In this document: positions 41,680 through 49,474 of the stretch, piece by piece
How positions within the stretch are numbered: position 1 is the first letter of the stretch
How the letters are laid out: each line of letters starts with the position of its first letter
Assembly (NCBI GenBank): GCA_046262935.1
Contig: JBHELT010000104.1
Coordinates: 1-59,024 of the forward strand
Direction: 5' to 3'
Source: JBHELT01 sp046262935
GTDB lineage: Bacteria; Actinomycetota; CADDZG01; JAHWKV01
DNA: 59,024 nucleotides
Notes under the pieces: model-generated
The model's database searches: none
Seen by the model: the letters and a program-made list of their open reading frames with translations, nothing else
What the model was told of the DNA's origin: nothing
Program-made: the position numbers and the translations under genes

Positions 41680-41723
41680 TTAGGGTCGCCTAACCCACAC
41701 AGTTTAGCCGCTCATTCGGCTAA
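41680..41723. promoter_or_regulatory. two inverted repeats in the divergent selenoprotein promoter region
   Basis: TTAGG-GTCG-CCTAA at 41680-41693 and TTAGCCG-CTCATT-CGGCTAA at 41704-41723 lie in the 82-nt gap between the rhodanese-MoeB and Grx-like genes. Both start TTAG and end CTAA, which suggests a shared binding site or leader hairpins; no regulator is known. Confidence 0.45.
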
Positions 41724-41733
41724 CCTTGGTGCC

Positions 41734-42459
41734 ATGGGATTTCTGACCGACGAAGATCGACTGGTCTTGGGTGAGCGTTTCGAGAACGAACTTACCTCCG
41801 CTGTCGACGTGATGCTTTTCACCGAATCGCCGAGCCTCCTTTACGTTCCGGGGATGCGCACATGCGAGTCATGCAAAGACACCGAAGAACTATTGACTGA
41901 GGTGTCGGCGCTCTCCGATAACTTCCGCCTCAGCATCCATGATGTGAAGAATGAAACCGAGATGGCCGAACGCTACGCCATAACAGCCACCCCTACCATC
42001 GCCATAACCCCAGCCGGATCGCAGGATGCCGGTGTACGTTTCCTCGGGATGCCGGCGGGATACGAATTCGCGTCATTCCTCGAATCGCTCCTTTCCGCTG
42101 CCGACCCGGATTTCAGGCTGCAACCCGAAAGCATGGATCGGCTTGGGGGCCTTGATGTCGAGGTAGACCTGAAAGTGTTTTCAACACCCACCTGACCTCA
42201 CTGCCCAAGCGCCGTCGTGACGGCGCATCGGATGGCGATGGCAAGTCGCATGATCACCTCGACTGCGATCGAGGCTCGTGAGTTCAGTGAGATGTCAGGC
42301 AAGTACGACGTGTACTCCGTTCCAAAGATCATCATCAACGATCAACACGCATTCGTTGGTGGATTGCCTGAAGCCAACTTCATCGATGCCGTACTGTCAT
42401 CGATCACCGATGCGGGCTTCGATGAAGGTCGAACGCTTGGTGACAGCACACAAAGCTAG
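41734..42459 (+). CDS. selenocysteine-containing glutaredoxin/PDO-like protein (in-frame TGA, UxxC)
   Basis: 241 residues if the TGA at 42193-42195 is decoded as Sec154; the frame then continues to the TAG at 42457. It has two thioredoxin-like folds, like archaeal/bacterial PDO-type Grx proteins. The first has CESC (PGMRTCESCKDTEELL) and a cis-Pro turn ITATPTIAITP. The second has VFSTPT-Sec-PHCPSAV, where relatives have VxxxPTCPHC, followed by HRMAMASRMIT, YDVYSVPKIIIND and FVGGLPEANF. So Sec is the nucleophile of a UxxC redox pair. Probably reduces disulfides or peroxides using cellular thiols. Standard callers give two truncated products, ending at 42195 and starting at 42217. Confidence 0.88.
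42209..42226 (+). promoter_or_regulatory. putative bacterial SECIS element of the Grx-like gene
   Basis: Perfect hairpin GCGCCGU-CGUG-ACGGCGC, 7-bp stem and 4-nt loop. The 5' arm begins 14 nt and the loop 21 nt after the in-frame TGA, the same offsets as in the neighbouring MoeB-like gene; the loop again has GU at positions 2-3. Confidence 0.8.
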
Positions 42460-42494
42460 ACTGCACCGAACCAACCCATCACCCGGAGGCGAAC

Positions 42495-42884
42495 ATGCAC
42501 GAGAGCAATGCTCAGTTGCTAAAAGACCTGTATAGCGCATTCGATAACGCCGACCTTGCAACGATCCAAAGCTCATTAGCCGAAGACAGCGTCATCCACT
42601 TCGCCGGAGCGGGCCCTCTGGCCGGAACCTATAAGGGAAAAGATGAAGTCTTGGGCCTACTTGCCGAGTTCATCAGCCGTTCCGAAGGCACTTACAAGAT
42701 CAAGATCCATGACGTGCTCGCGTCGGATGATCACGTCGTTGTGCTGAGTGAGTCGACGGCCAAGCGGGCCGACAAGGAGTTATTCGAGCAAGGCGTCGAA
42801 GTATTCCATGTCAAAGACGGGCAGATCGCCGAAGCATTCTTCACCGGGATGAATCTGGAAGGCATGCACGACTTCTTCTCGTGA
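42495..42884 (+). CDS. SnoaL/NTF2-like fold protein
   Basis: 129-residue protein with a cone-shaped SnoaL/NTF2-like arrangement: helix LLKDLYSAFDNADLATIQS, then LAEDSVIHFAGAGPLAGTYKG, VLGLLAEFISRSEGTYKI, and strands VLASDDHVVVLSESTAKR and GVEVFHVKDGQIAEAFF. The family covers isomerases, hydrolases and non-enzymatic binding proteins, so no reaction is assigned. CGGAGG lies 8 nt before the ATG. It starts 36 nt after the end of the Grx-like selenoprotein gene and could be in the same operon. Confidence 0.82.
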   Translation: MHESNAQLLKDLYSAFDNADLATIQSSLAEDSVIHFAGAGPLAGTYKGKDEVLGLLAEFISRSEGTYKIKIHDVLASDDHVVVLSESTAKRADKELFEQGVEVFHVKDGQIAEAFFTGMNLEGMHDFFS

Positions 42885-43463
42885 TCAAAGACGCGGCACC
42901 CTTTCGTTCTGATAGCGGCCGTAACAAGCGAGCGAAGACCACAACTCATCCTCTGAGTTGTGCCTTCTCTTCAAACAATCGAGCGCGTCCTTCAAGGTTG
43001 TCGCCTGAAAACCGTGCCGAAGATCGATCAGCCACTTCCCCTTGAAGGTGGCAACGCCTGCATCGATAGACCGGTTGACGCGCGTCTTTGGAACACTTAT
43101 CAGGTCGAGAGCGCTGAACAAGACCAAGCGTTCGTTGAGGATGTCGTTGACGACTAGATAGGCCCGCGGTGCACGAAGCACGATCTTGCGGGCCGACAAC
43201 TCATCGAGGATGAACAGGTCCGTCTCGGCGACCTCGCAGCACGAGGTCCACGCTTCACGATAGTGCTGCCTCTTTTCTTTCACCTCCAAGAACACGCGTC
43301 GTCCGCGGAACCCCAGTTCGAAATCGACCTCGTCGAAAGAATCGGTTGAATCAAGTAGTTCGAACTCGCCATCGTCGGTGATGGCCTTTCTCATCTGGCG
43401 CTCGAAAACATGCCGCTGTTTGGTGTCGGTCGCCCAATGTTCAGGTTTTCGTGTGTAAGTCAT
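42885..43463 (-). CDS. putative restriction endonuclease-like (PD-(D/E)xK) protein
   Basis: 192-residue protein. The motif DSFDEVDFELGFRGRRVFLEVKEKRQ has the D...ExK spacing of the PD-(D/E)xK nuclease superfamily. A CC pair (TSCCEVA) and a conserved C-terminal stretch (GFQATTLKDALDCLKRR) follow. The start ATG at 43463 was chosen because the open frame upstream lies in the divergent promoter region. Unknown specificity; no partner methylase is nearby, so it is not an obvious restriction-modification system. The gene is convergent with the SnoaL-like gene (stops adjacent). Confidence 0.6.
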   Translation of the reverse strand: MTYTRKPEHWATDTKQRHVFERQMRKAITDDGEFELLDSTDSFDEVDFELGFRGRRVFLEVKEKRQHYREAWTSCCEVAETDLFILDELSARKIVLRAPRAYLVVNDILNERLVLFSALDLISVPKTRVNRSIDAGVATFKGKWLIDLRHGFQATTLKDALDCLKRRHNSEDELWSSLACYGRYQNERVPRL

Positions 43464-43537
43464 CCGCGCGTATGTAACACGCGTGGGATGATGTGGAGCG
43501 GATTTTCCAAGCCGCCGAACGACGAAGGACACTGGAC

Positions 43538-44551
43538 ATGCTCATCGTGATGCACAAGGACTCGACCGATCTGCAGATCGAGGCTGTCCTGGCCAAGGTT
43601 CGAGCGACAGGCACGGAGTGTTTCGTATCGCGCGGCGATTACCACACCGTCATCGGCATAGTTGGCGACCCTGAACCCTTAGAAGAACTACCTCTGGCAG
43701 CCATGTCGGGGGTTGAGCGAGTGCAGCGAGTCACCAAGTCTTACAAGGTCGTTTCGCATGAAGGACACCCAGGCCAATCGACCATCGAGGTACGCGGCCA
43801 CTCCATAGGGCCCGATACGTTCACCCTGATCGCTGGGCCATGCGCGGTTGAAACCGAGCAACAAACCATCGAGGCAGCCGTTGCTGCGAAGCAGGCTGGA
43901 GCGCACATCCTGCGCGGCGGGGCTTACAAGCCGCGCACATCGCCATATTCATTTCAAGGGCTCGCCGAAGATGGCCTGAGGATCTTGGAACTTGCTCGTC
44001 AAGAAACTGGGCTCCCGATCATCACCGAGGTGATGGACGCTCGCGATGTCGAAAAGGTTGCCAACGTTGCCGACATACTTCAGATCGGCACCCGCAACAT
44101 GCAGAACTTTCCTTTGCTGCGCGAAGTGGGTTCAGTAGGCAAACCGGTGATGCTGAAAAGAGGCATGACCGCCACGATCGAGGAGTGGTTGATGGCCGCC
44201 GAACACATCGGGCGTCAAGGAAACCTCCAGATAATCCTCTGCGAGCGTGGCATACGAACGTTCGAAACTGCAACCCGAAACACGCTCGACATATCCGCGG
44301 TCCCCGTTGTGCGCGAAGAGTCTCACCTGCCGGTCATCATCGATCCATCGCATGCGGCCGGAAGGAGAACACTGGTGGCTCCGCTTTCTCGTGCAGCGGT
44401 AGCGGTTGGTGCCGACGGTGTGATGATCGATGTGCATTGCGAACCCGAGAAGGCTCTGACCGATGGGCCTCAGGCATTGGTTCCGGAAGAATTGATGGCC
44501 CTTTCCAAAGAGATCCGCTCTCTAGCGGAAAGCATGGGCCGTCGCTACTGA
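43538..44551 (+). CDS. aroF: 3-deoxy-7-phosphoheptulonate (DAHP) synthase, AroF type Ibeta
   Basis: 337 residues. First enzyme of the shikimate pathway: condenses phosphoenolpyruvate and erythrose 4-phosphate. An ACT-like N-terminal regulatory extension (MLIVMHKDSTDLQIEAVLAK) precedes the catalytic barrel with IAGPCAVET, RGGAYKPRTSPYSFQG, TEVMDARDV, QIGTRNMQNF, MLKRGMTATIEEWLMAAEHI, CERGIRTFE, IIDPSHAAGRR, and GVMIDVHCEPEKALTDG. All these are diagnostic of the type Ibeta enzymes. The start is supported by AAGGA before the ATG. Feedback-sensitive residues cannot be judged. Confidence 0.95.
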   Translation: MLIVMHKDSTDLQIEAVLAKVRATGTECFVSRGDYHTVIGIVGDPEPLEELPLAAMSGVERVQRVTKSYKVVSHEGHPGQSTIEVRGHSIGPDTFTLIAGPCAVETEQQTIEAAVAAKQAGAHILRGGAYKPRTSPYSFQGLAEDGLRILELARQETGLPIITEVMDARDVEKVANVADILQIGTRNMQNFPLLREVGSVGKPVMLKRGMTATIEEWLMAAEHIGRQGNLQIILCERGIRTFETATRNTLDISAVPVVREESHLPVIIDPSHAAGRRTLVAPLSRAAVAVGADGVMIDVHCEPEKALTDGPQALVPEELMALSKEIRSLAESMGRRY

Positions 44552-44560
44552 GAATCGCTT

Positions 44561-44737
44561 CTAAGACTCAGCCTTGTCTGGCGCCTCTTTGTTTTGGGCA
44601 TCGCCTTCATCGAGACCTTTCTGAAACTCGCCCTTGGCCTTGCCCAGCGACCGTGCGATCTCCGGAAGTCGCTTGGCGCCGAAGAGAAGCAAGATGACGA
44701 GCACTACGATGATCAGTTCACCGGGGCCGAAATTCAT
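44561..44737 (-). CDS. tatA: Sec-independent protein translocase subunit TatA
   Basis: 58-residue TatA/E. N-terminal hydrophobic helix (ELIIVVLVILLLFGAKRLPEIARSLGKA) with the F-G-hinge (LLFGAKRLP) and amphipathic helix, then a charged tail. Pore-forming part of the twin-arginine export system. It is the last gene of the PucR-LLM-TatA unit, its ATG overlapping the LLM stop by 4 nt; AGGAGA lies just upstream within the LLM gene. tatC is not in the window. Confidence 0.95.
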   Translation of the reverse strand: MNFGPGELIIVVLVILLLFGAKRLPEIARSLGKAKGEFQKGLDEGDAQNKEAPDKAES

Positions 44738-45738
44738 TTTGATCTCCTTATCAACTTGAACCGTGGAAGAACTTCCTCGGCGAAAAGGTCGACGCCATCG
44801 GCATCGGCGATCTGGAAAGGAAGCGTGCCGAACCCAAGGATAACCTCTTGAGCGCCCAAGTCAGCGAAAGCCTGGATGCGTTCTTGCATCCGGTCGGCGT
44901 CGCCTGACAATTTGTCCATCCGCCACGACTCGAAATCGATACCACCAGTGCCTTCAGGGGCTGCCTGCATGTACCTTTCCCAGCGCAGAAGCGCATCTTT
45001 CTCAGAGCTTCCCGGAACCGTGTAGAGACCAACGCTTCGGGTAACTTCATCGGTTGGGCGGCCGATCCGATCCATCTCTTGGTCCAGGACAGCAAGTCTT
45101 TTCGCGTAATCCTCGGGCGTATAAGCCCAGACCGAGTTGAACCCGTCTGCATGTCGCGCGGCGACACGCACAACCCTGTCGCCTTTACCACCTACCCAAA
45201 CCGGAGTAGGTCGCGACGGTACCGGCGTGTTCCACGCATCCTCGATACGTAGATGCTTGCCCTTGAGATGGAACGGCGAACGCGAGATCAGACCTTTGAC
45301 GATCTGCACCGTTTCCTCGAGCCTCGCCACGCGCTCGCCAGGTGGATCGAAGCTGATCCCCGCAGCCGCGAACTCTCGTTCGTACCAACCAGCTCCCAAG
45401 CCGATCTCGAAGCGCGATCGTGAGATGAGGTCGATGGTGGTTGCCATCTTTGCGACCAGTGTCGGGGACCGCAAGTCGCTGCACGCGACCATGCACCCGA
45501 TCCTAATGGTGCTCGTCTCCGCGGCTAAAGCCGCCAGCGTGGTGAAAGCCTCCATCGTTGGTTGTGGTACATCGGACCCGCCGTACTTGGAGAGATCCAA
45601 GAAAAGATGGTCCGACAGCCACGCCGAATCGAAACCAAGGCGCTCTGCCCTGAGGGCCCAGTCGCGCACGCGCTCCCAGTCGATGGATGAATCGCCAAGA
45701 CTGTAGCCGTACTGAGGAAGGGCTATGCCGAATCGCAA
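44734..45738 (-). CDS. LLM class flavin/F420-dependent oxidoreductase
   Basis: 334-residue TIM-barrel enzyme of the luciferase-like monooxygenase superfamily. The N-terminal FGIALPQYGYSLGDSSIDWERV, WALRAERLGFDSAWLSDHLF, TLAALAAETSTIRIGCMV and RFEIGLGAGWYEREFAAAG are typical of actinobacterial F420-dependent members, which bind F420 rather than FMN in many cases. The substrate is unknown. It is 4 nt downstream of a PucR regulator gene and overlaps tatA by 4 nt, so the three genes are one operon; PucR may control it. Confidence 0.9.
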   Translation of the reverse strand: MRFGIALPQYGYSLGDSSIDWERVRDWALRAERLGFDSAWLSDHLFLDLSKYGGSDVPQPTMEAFTTLAALAAETSTIRIGCMVACSDLRSPTLVAKMATTIDLISRSRFEIGLGAGWYEREFAAAGISFDPPGERVARLEETVQIVKGLISRSPFHLKGKHLRIEDAWNTPVPSRPTPVWVGGKGDRVVRVAARHADGFNSVWAYTPEDYAKRLAVLDQEMDRIGRPTDEVTRSVGLYTVPGSSEKDALLRWERYMQAAPEGTGGIDFESWRMDKLSGDADRMQERIQAFADLGAQEVILGFGTLPFQIADADGVDLFAEEVLPRFKLIRRSK

Positions 45739-45742
45739 TGTT

Positions 45743-47035
45743 CTACGAGCTTATTCGTTCCAAGACCGGATGGTCGTCGGCCCCAAGACCTTCCATCAAC
45801 CGCAAAGCTTTCACCGCGAGATGAAGATGAAGTTTGTCTTCGGGGTCTCGAAGCGAACGACCCGTAAGTTTCTCGATCTGTTTCAATCGATAAGTGACGG
45901 TGTGAGGGTGGGCGTACAAACGAACCCCAGCCTCTTTCGCACTTTCATCGGTGGCGAAGTAGGCAGCGAGAGTCTTTACCAATTCGCTCCTTCTTCTCTT
46001 GTCGTGTTCGACGATGGCGCCGATCACCTCGTCCACGAAGCGTGAAACCAATGCACTGTCGGAACGCAAGAACCGATAGAGGAGAAAGTCCTCGAAAACG
46101 TGAACTCGGTCTTGCTTATTGATAACCGATCCGATCTCGAGCGCCTCGCGCGCTTCCAAGTAGCTTCGCCTGCATCCTTCTAGGCTCGGATATGGCCCTC
46201 CTACTCCGATCGAATACTCGTCGCCGAGTTCATCGGACAAAAGCCCAGCCACCACCGATGCTTTCGGAGAATTCCCTGGCGCCAGCGCCAGAAGCCCGAT
46301 CGCCTGGCCGCCGCGTCTGTCCACCATCGGCTGACCCGCGGTTTTCAATCGTTCGCCCAGTCGATCCAGGGCTCGCGAGAGTTCGAGTTCGGTTTTGGCC
46401 GCATCGGTTTCTGACCCGTCGCAGGCAACAACCACCGCGATATGGGGCCGCGCTAGGTCGTAACCGAAACTTCGAGAGCGCTCCAACATGTGGTCGACCG
46501 ATGTATAAGAACCAAGCAGAAGGTCGTGCAGAAACTCACGACGCGCTGCCTCTTGCTGTCTTACTAATGAACGTTGCGTTACTGAATAGCGGTTAGCAAC
46601 CGCCGATGAGATCTGATCGGTGAACTTCATCAAAGTGCCGCCCAACTCGATCGCAACCTCCATGGGAGGTCCGCTCGGGCCTGTCAGTTGCTCGGCCAAG
46701 TGATCCCAAAGAACACGCCCAACCATCCGGAATGCCCGAAGAACGTCTTCGAGCGGTATCGCTTGTTGCGCCCTTTGTTCCCCCACGACGCCTAGAGCAT
46801 CGATATCGCGTTTGGAAAGGTCCTTGCCCTCACCGAGTGCTCTGACGAAAGCGGCAACGTTTCTGGCCGCGGCTTCTTCAACTTCATGCCGGTGGGAAAC
46901 CTCGTTCAAAGCGGCGTATCCAGGGATCTCGGCCCAGATCCGGTCGGTGATATCCCTGGCAACCTGGGGCACTTGCGATTCGAATCGTCTAACCAAGCGG
47001 ACCAGGTCGATCGATGTTGAGCGGGTTGGAGACAT
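45743..47035 (-). CDS. PucR-family transcriptional regulator (CdaR-like)
   Basis: 430-residue regulator. The central part resembles the GGDEF-derived domain of CdaR/PucR proteins (about 165-290), and the C-terminus has the PucR helix-turn-helix (LVKTLAAYFATDESAKEAG, LYAHPHTVTYRLKQIEKLTG, LHLHLAVKALRLM). The start is at the ATG 6 nt after AAGGAG. The N-terminal region is Arg/Glu-rich and helical. PucR proteins sense small organic molecules and activate catabolic genes. It precedes an LLM oxidoreductase. Two overlapping inverted repeats upstream may be its own operator. Confidence 0.88.
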   Translation of the reverse strand: MSPTRSTSIDLVRLVRRFESQVPQVARDITDRIWAEIPGYAALNEVSHRHEVEEAAARNVAAFVRALGEGKDLSKRDIDALGVVGEQRAQQAIPLEDVLRAFRMVGRVLWDHLAEQLTGPSGPPMEVAIELGGTLMKFTDQISSAVANRYSVTQRSLVRQQEAARREFLHDLLLGSYTSVDHMLERSRSFGYDLARPHIAVVVACDGSETDAAKTELELSRALDRLGERLKTAGQPMVDRRGGQAIGLLALAPGNSPKASVVAGLLSDELGDEYSIGVGGPYPSLEGCRRSYLEAREALEIGSVINKQDRVHVFEDFLLYRFLRSDSALVSRFVDEVIGAIVEHDKRRRSELVKTLAAYFATDESAKEAGVRLYAHPHTVTYRLKQIEKLTGRSLRDPEDKLHLHLAVKALRLMEGLGADDHPVLERISS

Positions 47036-47057
47036 CGTTTGCTCCTTCGGATCGAGC

Positions 47058-47095
47058 TTGTGATTGTTTTCACAATCCTTTGTACCTACAGTACA
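47058..47095 (-). promoter_or_regulatory. inverted repeats upstream of the PucR gene
   Basis: TTGTGA-TTGTTT-TCACAA at 47058-47075 (with an inner GATTGT...ACAATC palindrome) and TGTAC-CTACA-GTACA at 47081-47095 lie 23-60 nt before the start codon. They are candidate operators. Confidence 0.4.
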
Positions 47096-47174
47096 GTGGT
47101 TCTGGCGGCCAATCCAGTGGCTCGGGGGCCCCGTTTTCGAGGGTTTTATTGTGTTTGAAGAACAACATGGGTGC

Positions 47175-47558
47175 CTAAACCGTTTCGGTCCCCACCATCG
47201 AGATGGCTTTCCAAATGGCACCCTTAGCCGCCATGGCGTTGTCGAGTGCCCACCCGTCGAGCCCTTCGGTTGGGTCGAGACCGGCGATCAGGGTTGAGCC
47301 ATCCTGTTCGTACACGACGATGTTGCAGGCAAGATGATCGCCAACATCCAAGCCTTGTCCACCGAGATTTTCCGTATGGATCACCTGCTCCCAAACGCAG
47401 AGGAAAAGGTGCTGGCGGCCCCCTTCGCCGATACTTGCTGGCGCGGGCATCTCCGACAAGATCCGAAAGCCATTCGAACGCAGGCAAAGCCGGGTTCTCA
47501 TCACGGCCACGTCGAAATCGAGCACCGTTGCTATACCTATCCCGGTTTCATCGTCCAC
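47175..47558 (-). CDS. DUF302 domain protein
   Basis: 127-residue soluble protein from a GTG start, matching the DUF302 fold: LDFDVAVMRTRLCLRSNGFRI near the start, HLACNIVVYEQDGSTLIAGLDP in the middle, and LDNAMAAKGAIWKAI at the end. DUF302 proteins are widely distributed and of unknown function, possibly heavy-metal or redox-related. It is divergent from the formiminotransferase gene (44-nt gap) and could be first in an operon leading to PucR. A single Cys lies in the middle of the domain. No signal peptide. Confidence 0.8.
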   Translation of the reverse strand: MDDETGIGIATVLDFDVAVMRTRLCLRSNGFRILSEMPAPASIGEGGRQHLFLCVWEQVIHTENLGGQGLDVGDHLACNIVVYEQDGSTLIAGLDPTEGLDGWALDNAMAAKGAIWKAISMVGTETV

Positions 47559-47602
47559 GACTCCTATGCTATCGGCATGGACCTAGCCGTGAACACCTTG
47601 CA

Positions 47603-48478
47603 GTGAACGCAGACGGGGTATTCGAATGCGTGCCCAATGTCTCAGAGGGCGCACACAGCGATCTCATCGAGGAACTCAAGTTAGTCGCTAGCGCGTCGGC
47701 CAAGATCGTCGACCTCCACTTCGATGTCGATCACGGTCGCTCGGTGTTCACGCTATTCGGGCCCAAAGATGGGTTAGTCGCAGCTATCAAACAACTTGCA
47801 ACCAAAGCGATAGAGAGCATCGACATAACGCACCATCGGGGAGTGCATCCACGGATGGGTGCGATCGATGTCATCCCCTTCGTCGACTTGACGCCTGCCC
47901 ATCGCGTCTACAACAAGCAGGCGGCACAGGCTTGCGCAGAGTACATCGGCATCAACCTAGAGGTTCCCGTATTCCTTTACGGCGGCGCGTCAGCCAACGC
48001 TACTGAGTTGCCTGATATTCGCAAACGAGCATTCGATCCAATGATTCCGGACCTCGGTCCCCATTCGCCACACCCAACAGCCGGAGCGGTTGCGATCGGC
48101 ACGCGCGGCCCCCTAGTAGCGTTCAACGTGAACCTGGCAACCGATGACATCGAAGTCGCCAGGGATATCGCCAGCCGGATCCGCGAGTCGAGTGGCGGAC
48201 TTCGTGGGGTGCGAGCGATCGGCCTAGAACTTGCCTCCATCGGCCTCACCCAGGTTTCGTGCAACTTGATCGAGCCTTCGGTGACTACGATGGCCGACGT
48301 TCTCGACGCGGTGTCGTCGATAGCTGAAAAGACCGAAACGCTCATCGCTGGGACGGAACTTGTTGGGCTGGCCCCGCGTGAGGCATTCGGGGGCCGAAGC
48401 GGCAAAGCCCTTCGCTTGTCCCGATACAAGGTGCTCGAGGAGGAATTGGATAAAGGAGTCGGCGAACTCTCCCCTTGA
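47603..48478 (+). CDS. glutamate formimidoyltransferase (formiminotransferase domain)
   Basis: 291-residue protein, length of the stand-alone formiminotransferase half of FTCD. Conserved motifs include FECVPNVSEG at the start, DVDHGRSVFTLFG, RGVHPRMGAIDVIPFVDL, and VAFNVNLATDDIEVARDIA. It transfers the formimino group from N-formimino-L-glutamate to tetrahydrofolate, in histidine degradation. The cyclodeaminase part is not attached and not nearby. GTG start at 47603 begins the family motif; upstream codons do not match the family. The gene ends just before a convergent WhiB gene. Confidence 0.9.
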   Translation: MNADGVFECVPNVSEGAHSDLIEELKLVASASAKIVDLHFDVDHGRSVFTLFGPKDGLVAAIKQLATKAIESIDITHHRGVHPRMGAIDVIPFVDLTPAHRVYNKQAAQACAEYIGINLEVPVFLYGGASANATELPDIRKRAFDPMIPDLGPHSPHPTAGAVAIGTRGPLVAFNVNLATDDIEVARDIASRIRESSGGLRGVRAIGLELASIGLTQVSCNLIEPSVTTMADVLDAVSSIAEKTETLIAGTELVGLAPREAFGGRSGKALRLSRYKVLEEELDKGVGELSP

Positions 48479-48513
48479 GAGCTCCCGGTTTGATCTCCGG
48501 GCCTTCCGCGTGC

Positions 48514-48750
48514 CTAAGAAGCTAGCTTGCGCAGCTTCCGGCGCTCACGTTCGCTGGTGCCGCCCCAGATCCCGAACTGCTCCCTGTTGCTCAGGGCGTA
48601 TTTCAAGCACTCAACCCTGACGGGACAGTCGCCGCACACGTTGCGTGCTGCCTTAGATGAGCCACCACGCTCCGGGAAGAAGATCTCTGGATCTACTTCT
48701 AGGCAGCGCGCTTTACCCTGCCATAAAAGGCCCTGCTGAATGATCGCCAT
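48514..48750 (-). CDS. WhiB-family transcriptional regulator
   Basis: 78 residues from the ATG preceded by GGAG. The four cluster cysteines are in ARCLEVDPEIFFPE, NVCGDCPVRVECLKYAL; the GIWGG motif (FGIWGGTSERERRKLRK) is followed by a short basic C-terminus. This class, with a compact tail, resembles WhiB2/WhmD-like septation regulators or WhiB1, but the exact subfamily cannot be decided. It lies downstream of a degenerate receiver protein on the same strand, about 75 nt apart. Together with the first WhiB it supports an actinobacterial origin. Confidence 0.92.
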   Translation of the reverse strand: MAIIQQGLLWQGKARCLEVDPEIFFPERGGSSKAARNVCGDCPVRVECLKYALSNREQFGIWGGTSERERRKLRKLAS

Positions 48751-48825
48751 CCTTCTCGCTCCGTCGCTCGAATTACAACCTGGTAATTCTAGCATTGTGA
48801 TTCGCGATGGCGTCAATAGTCAATA

Positions 48826-49236
48826 TCAGACTTTTTTCGCGACATTTCTTCGCGAATTGATGGCAGATTGGATGATCGAGGTGAGAGCAGATGGGTCAGC
48901 CAGAGGTTTCAGGATGACCTCGTCGGCCCCCGCCTGCAGGCACACCCACCTGTCCTGCGTCCGCTCACAGATGAGGACGAGGCCAACTCGGTCCCCGTCA
49001 GGGCGCAGACGCAGTTCTTTTGCGGTCGAAAACCCCCCATCACTGAGATCCAGAACAGCTGCGTCGAGGCTCCGCCGGTCCATCGCCGTCAAGGTTGCGG
49101 ACATATCCGACGACAATTCGACCTCATAAATGTGAGGCGATATCGAACCGGCTGCCTCCACGATTTTCTCGTCGGTGCTCATCACGCACACGCGCAACCT
49201 CGACGGGGTCGGCATTGCTGTCAAAGCCCCTTCCAA
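48826..49236 (-). CDS. degenerate receiver-domain protein
   Basis: 136 residues with a CheY-like fold outline: VCVMSTDEKIVEAAGSISP, DAAVLDLSDGGF (Asp in the position of the phosphoacceptor strand), VGLVLICERTQDRW, and GADEVILKPLADPSALTSII (KP motif). The N-terminal acidic pair of a true receiver is missing (STDEK), so phosphorylation is uncertain. No output domain. Its position upstream of whiB suggests a possible link to its regulation, but nothing proves it. A start at the internal Met8 is also possible. Confidence 0.65.
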   Translation of the reverse strand: MEGALTAMPTPSRLRVCVMSTDEKIVEAAGSISPHIYEVELSSDMSATLTAMDRRSLDAAVLDLSDGGFSTAKELRLRPDGDRVGLVLICERTQDRWVCLQAGADEVILKPLADPSALTSIIQSAINSRRNVAKKV

Positions 49237-49474
49237 CCTCGCTCAGTGAGCGCCTTCTCGTGGGGATATGGGTTGAGTGCCTGCATGCGCCACATAATGG
49301 GGCCCCCCGGTCGTGAGGGCAACCGGTCCTCAAATCGGACGAACCGAACGAGTGGAACTTCCGCTATCCGCGAAATGACGTATCTGACCAATCAGCGACG
49401 GCCGATGCGTAACGTTCCCGCCCCCATTGCGTTATGAGGAGTAGCAACATGCAACGGGGGAAAGGTCGGGACCA

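Noticed and set aside
36622..42459. General recoding of TGA (alternative genetic code)
   Set aside because: Numerous intact genes, such as those with TGATG or ATGA overlaps, end in TGA at the expected length. Only three TGAs show read-through logic, each with a hairpin.
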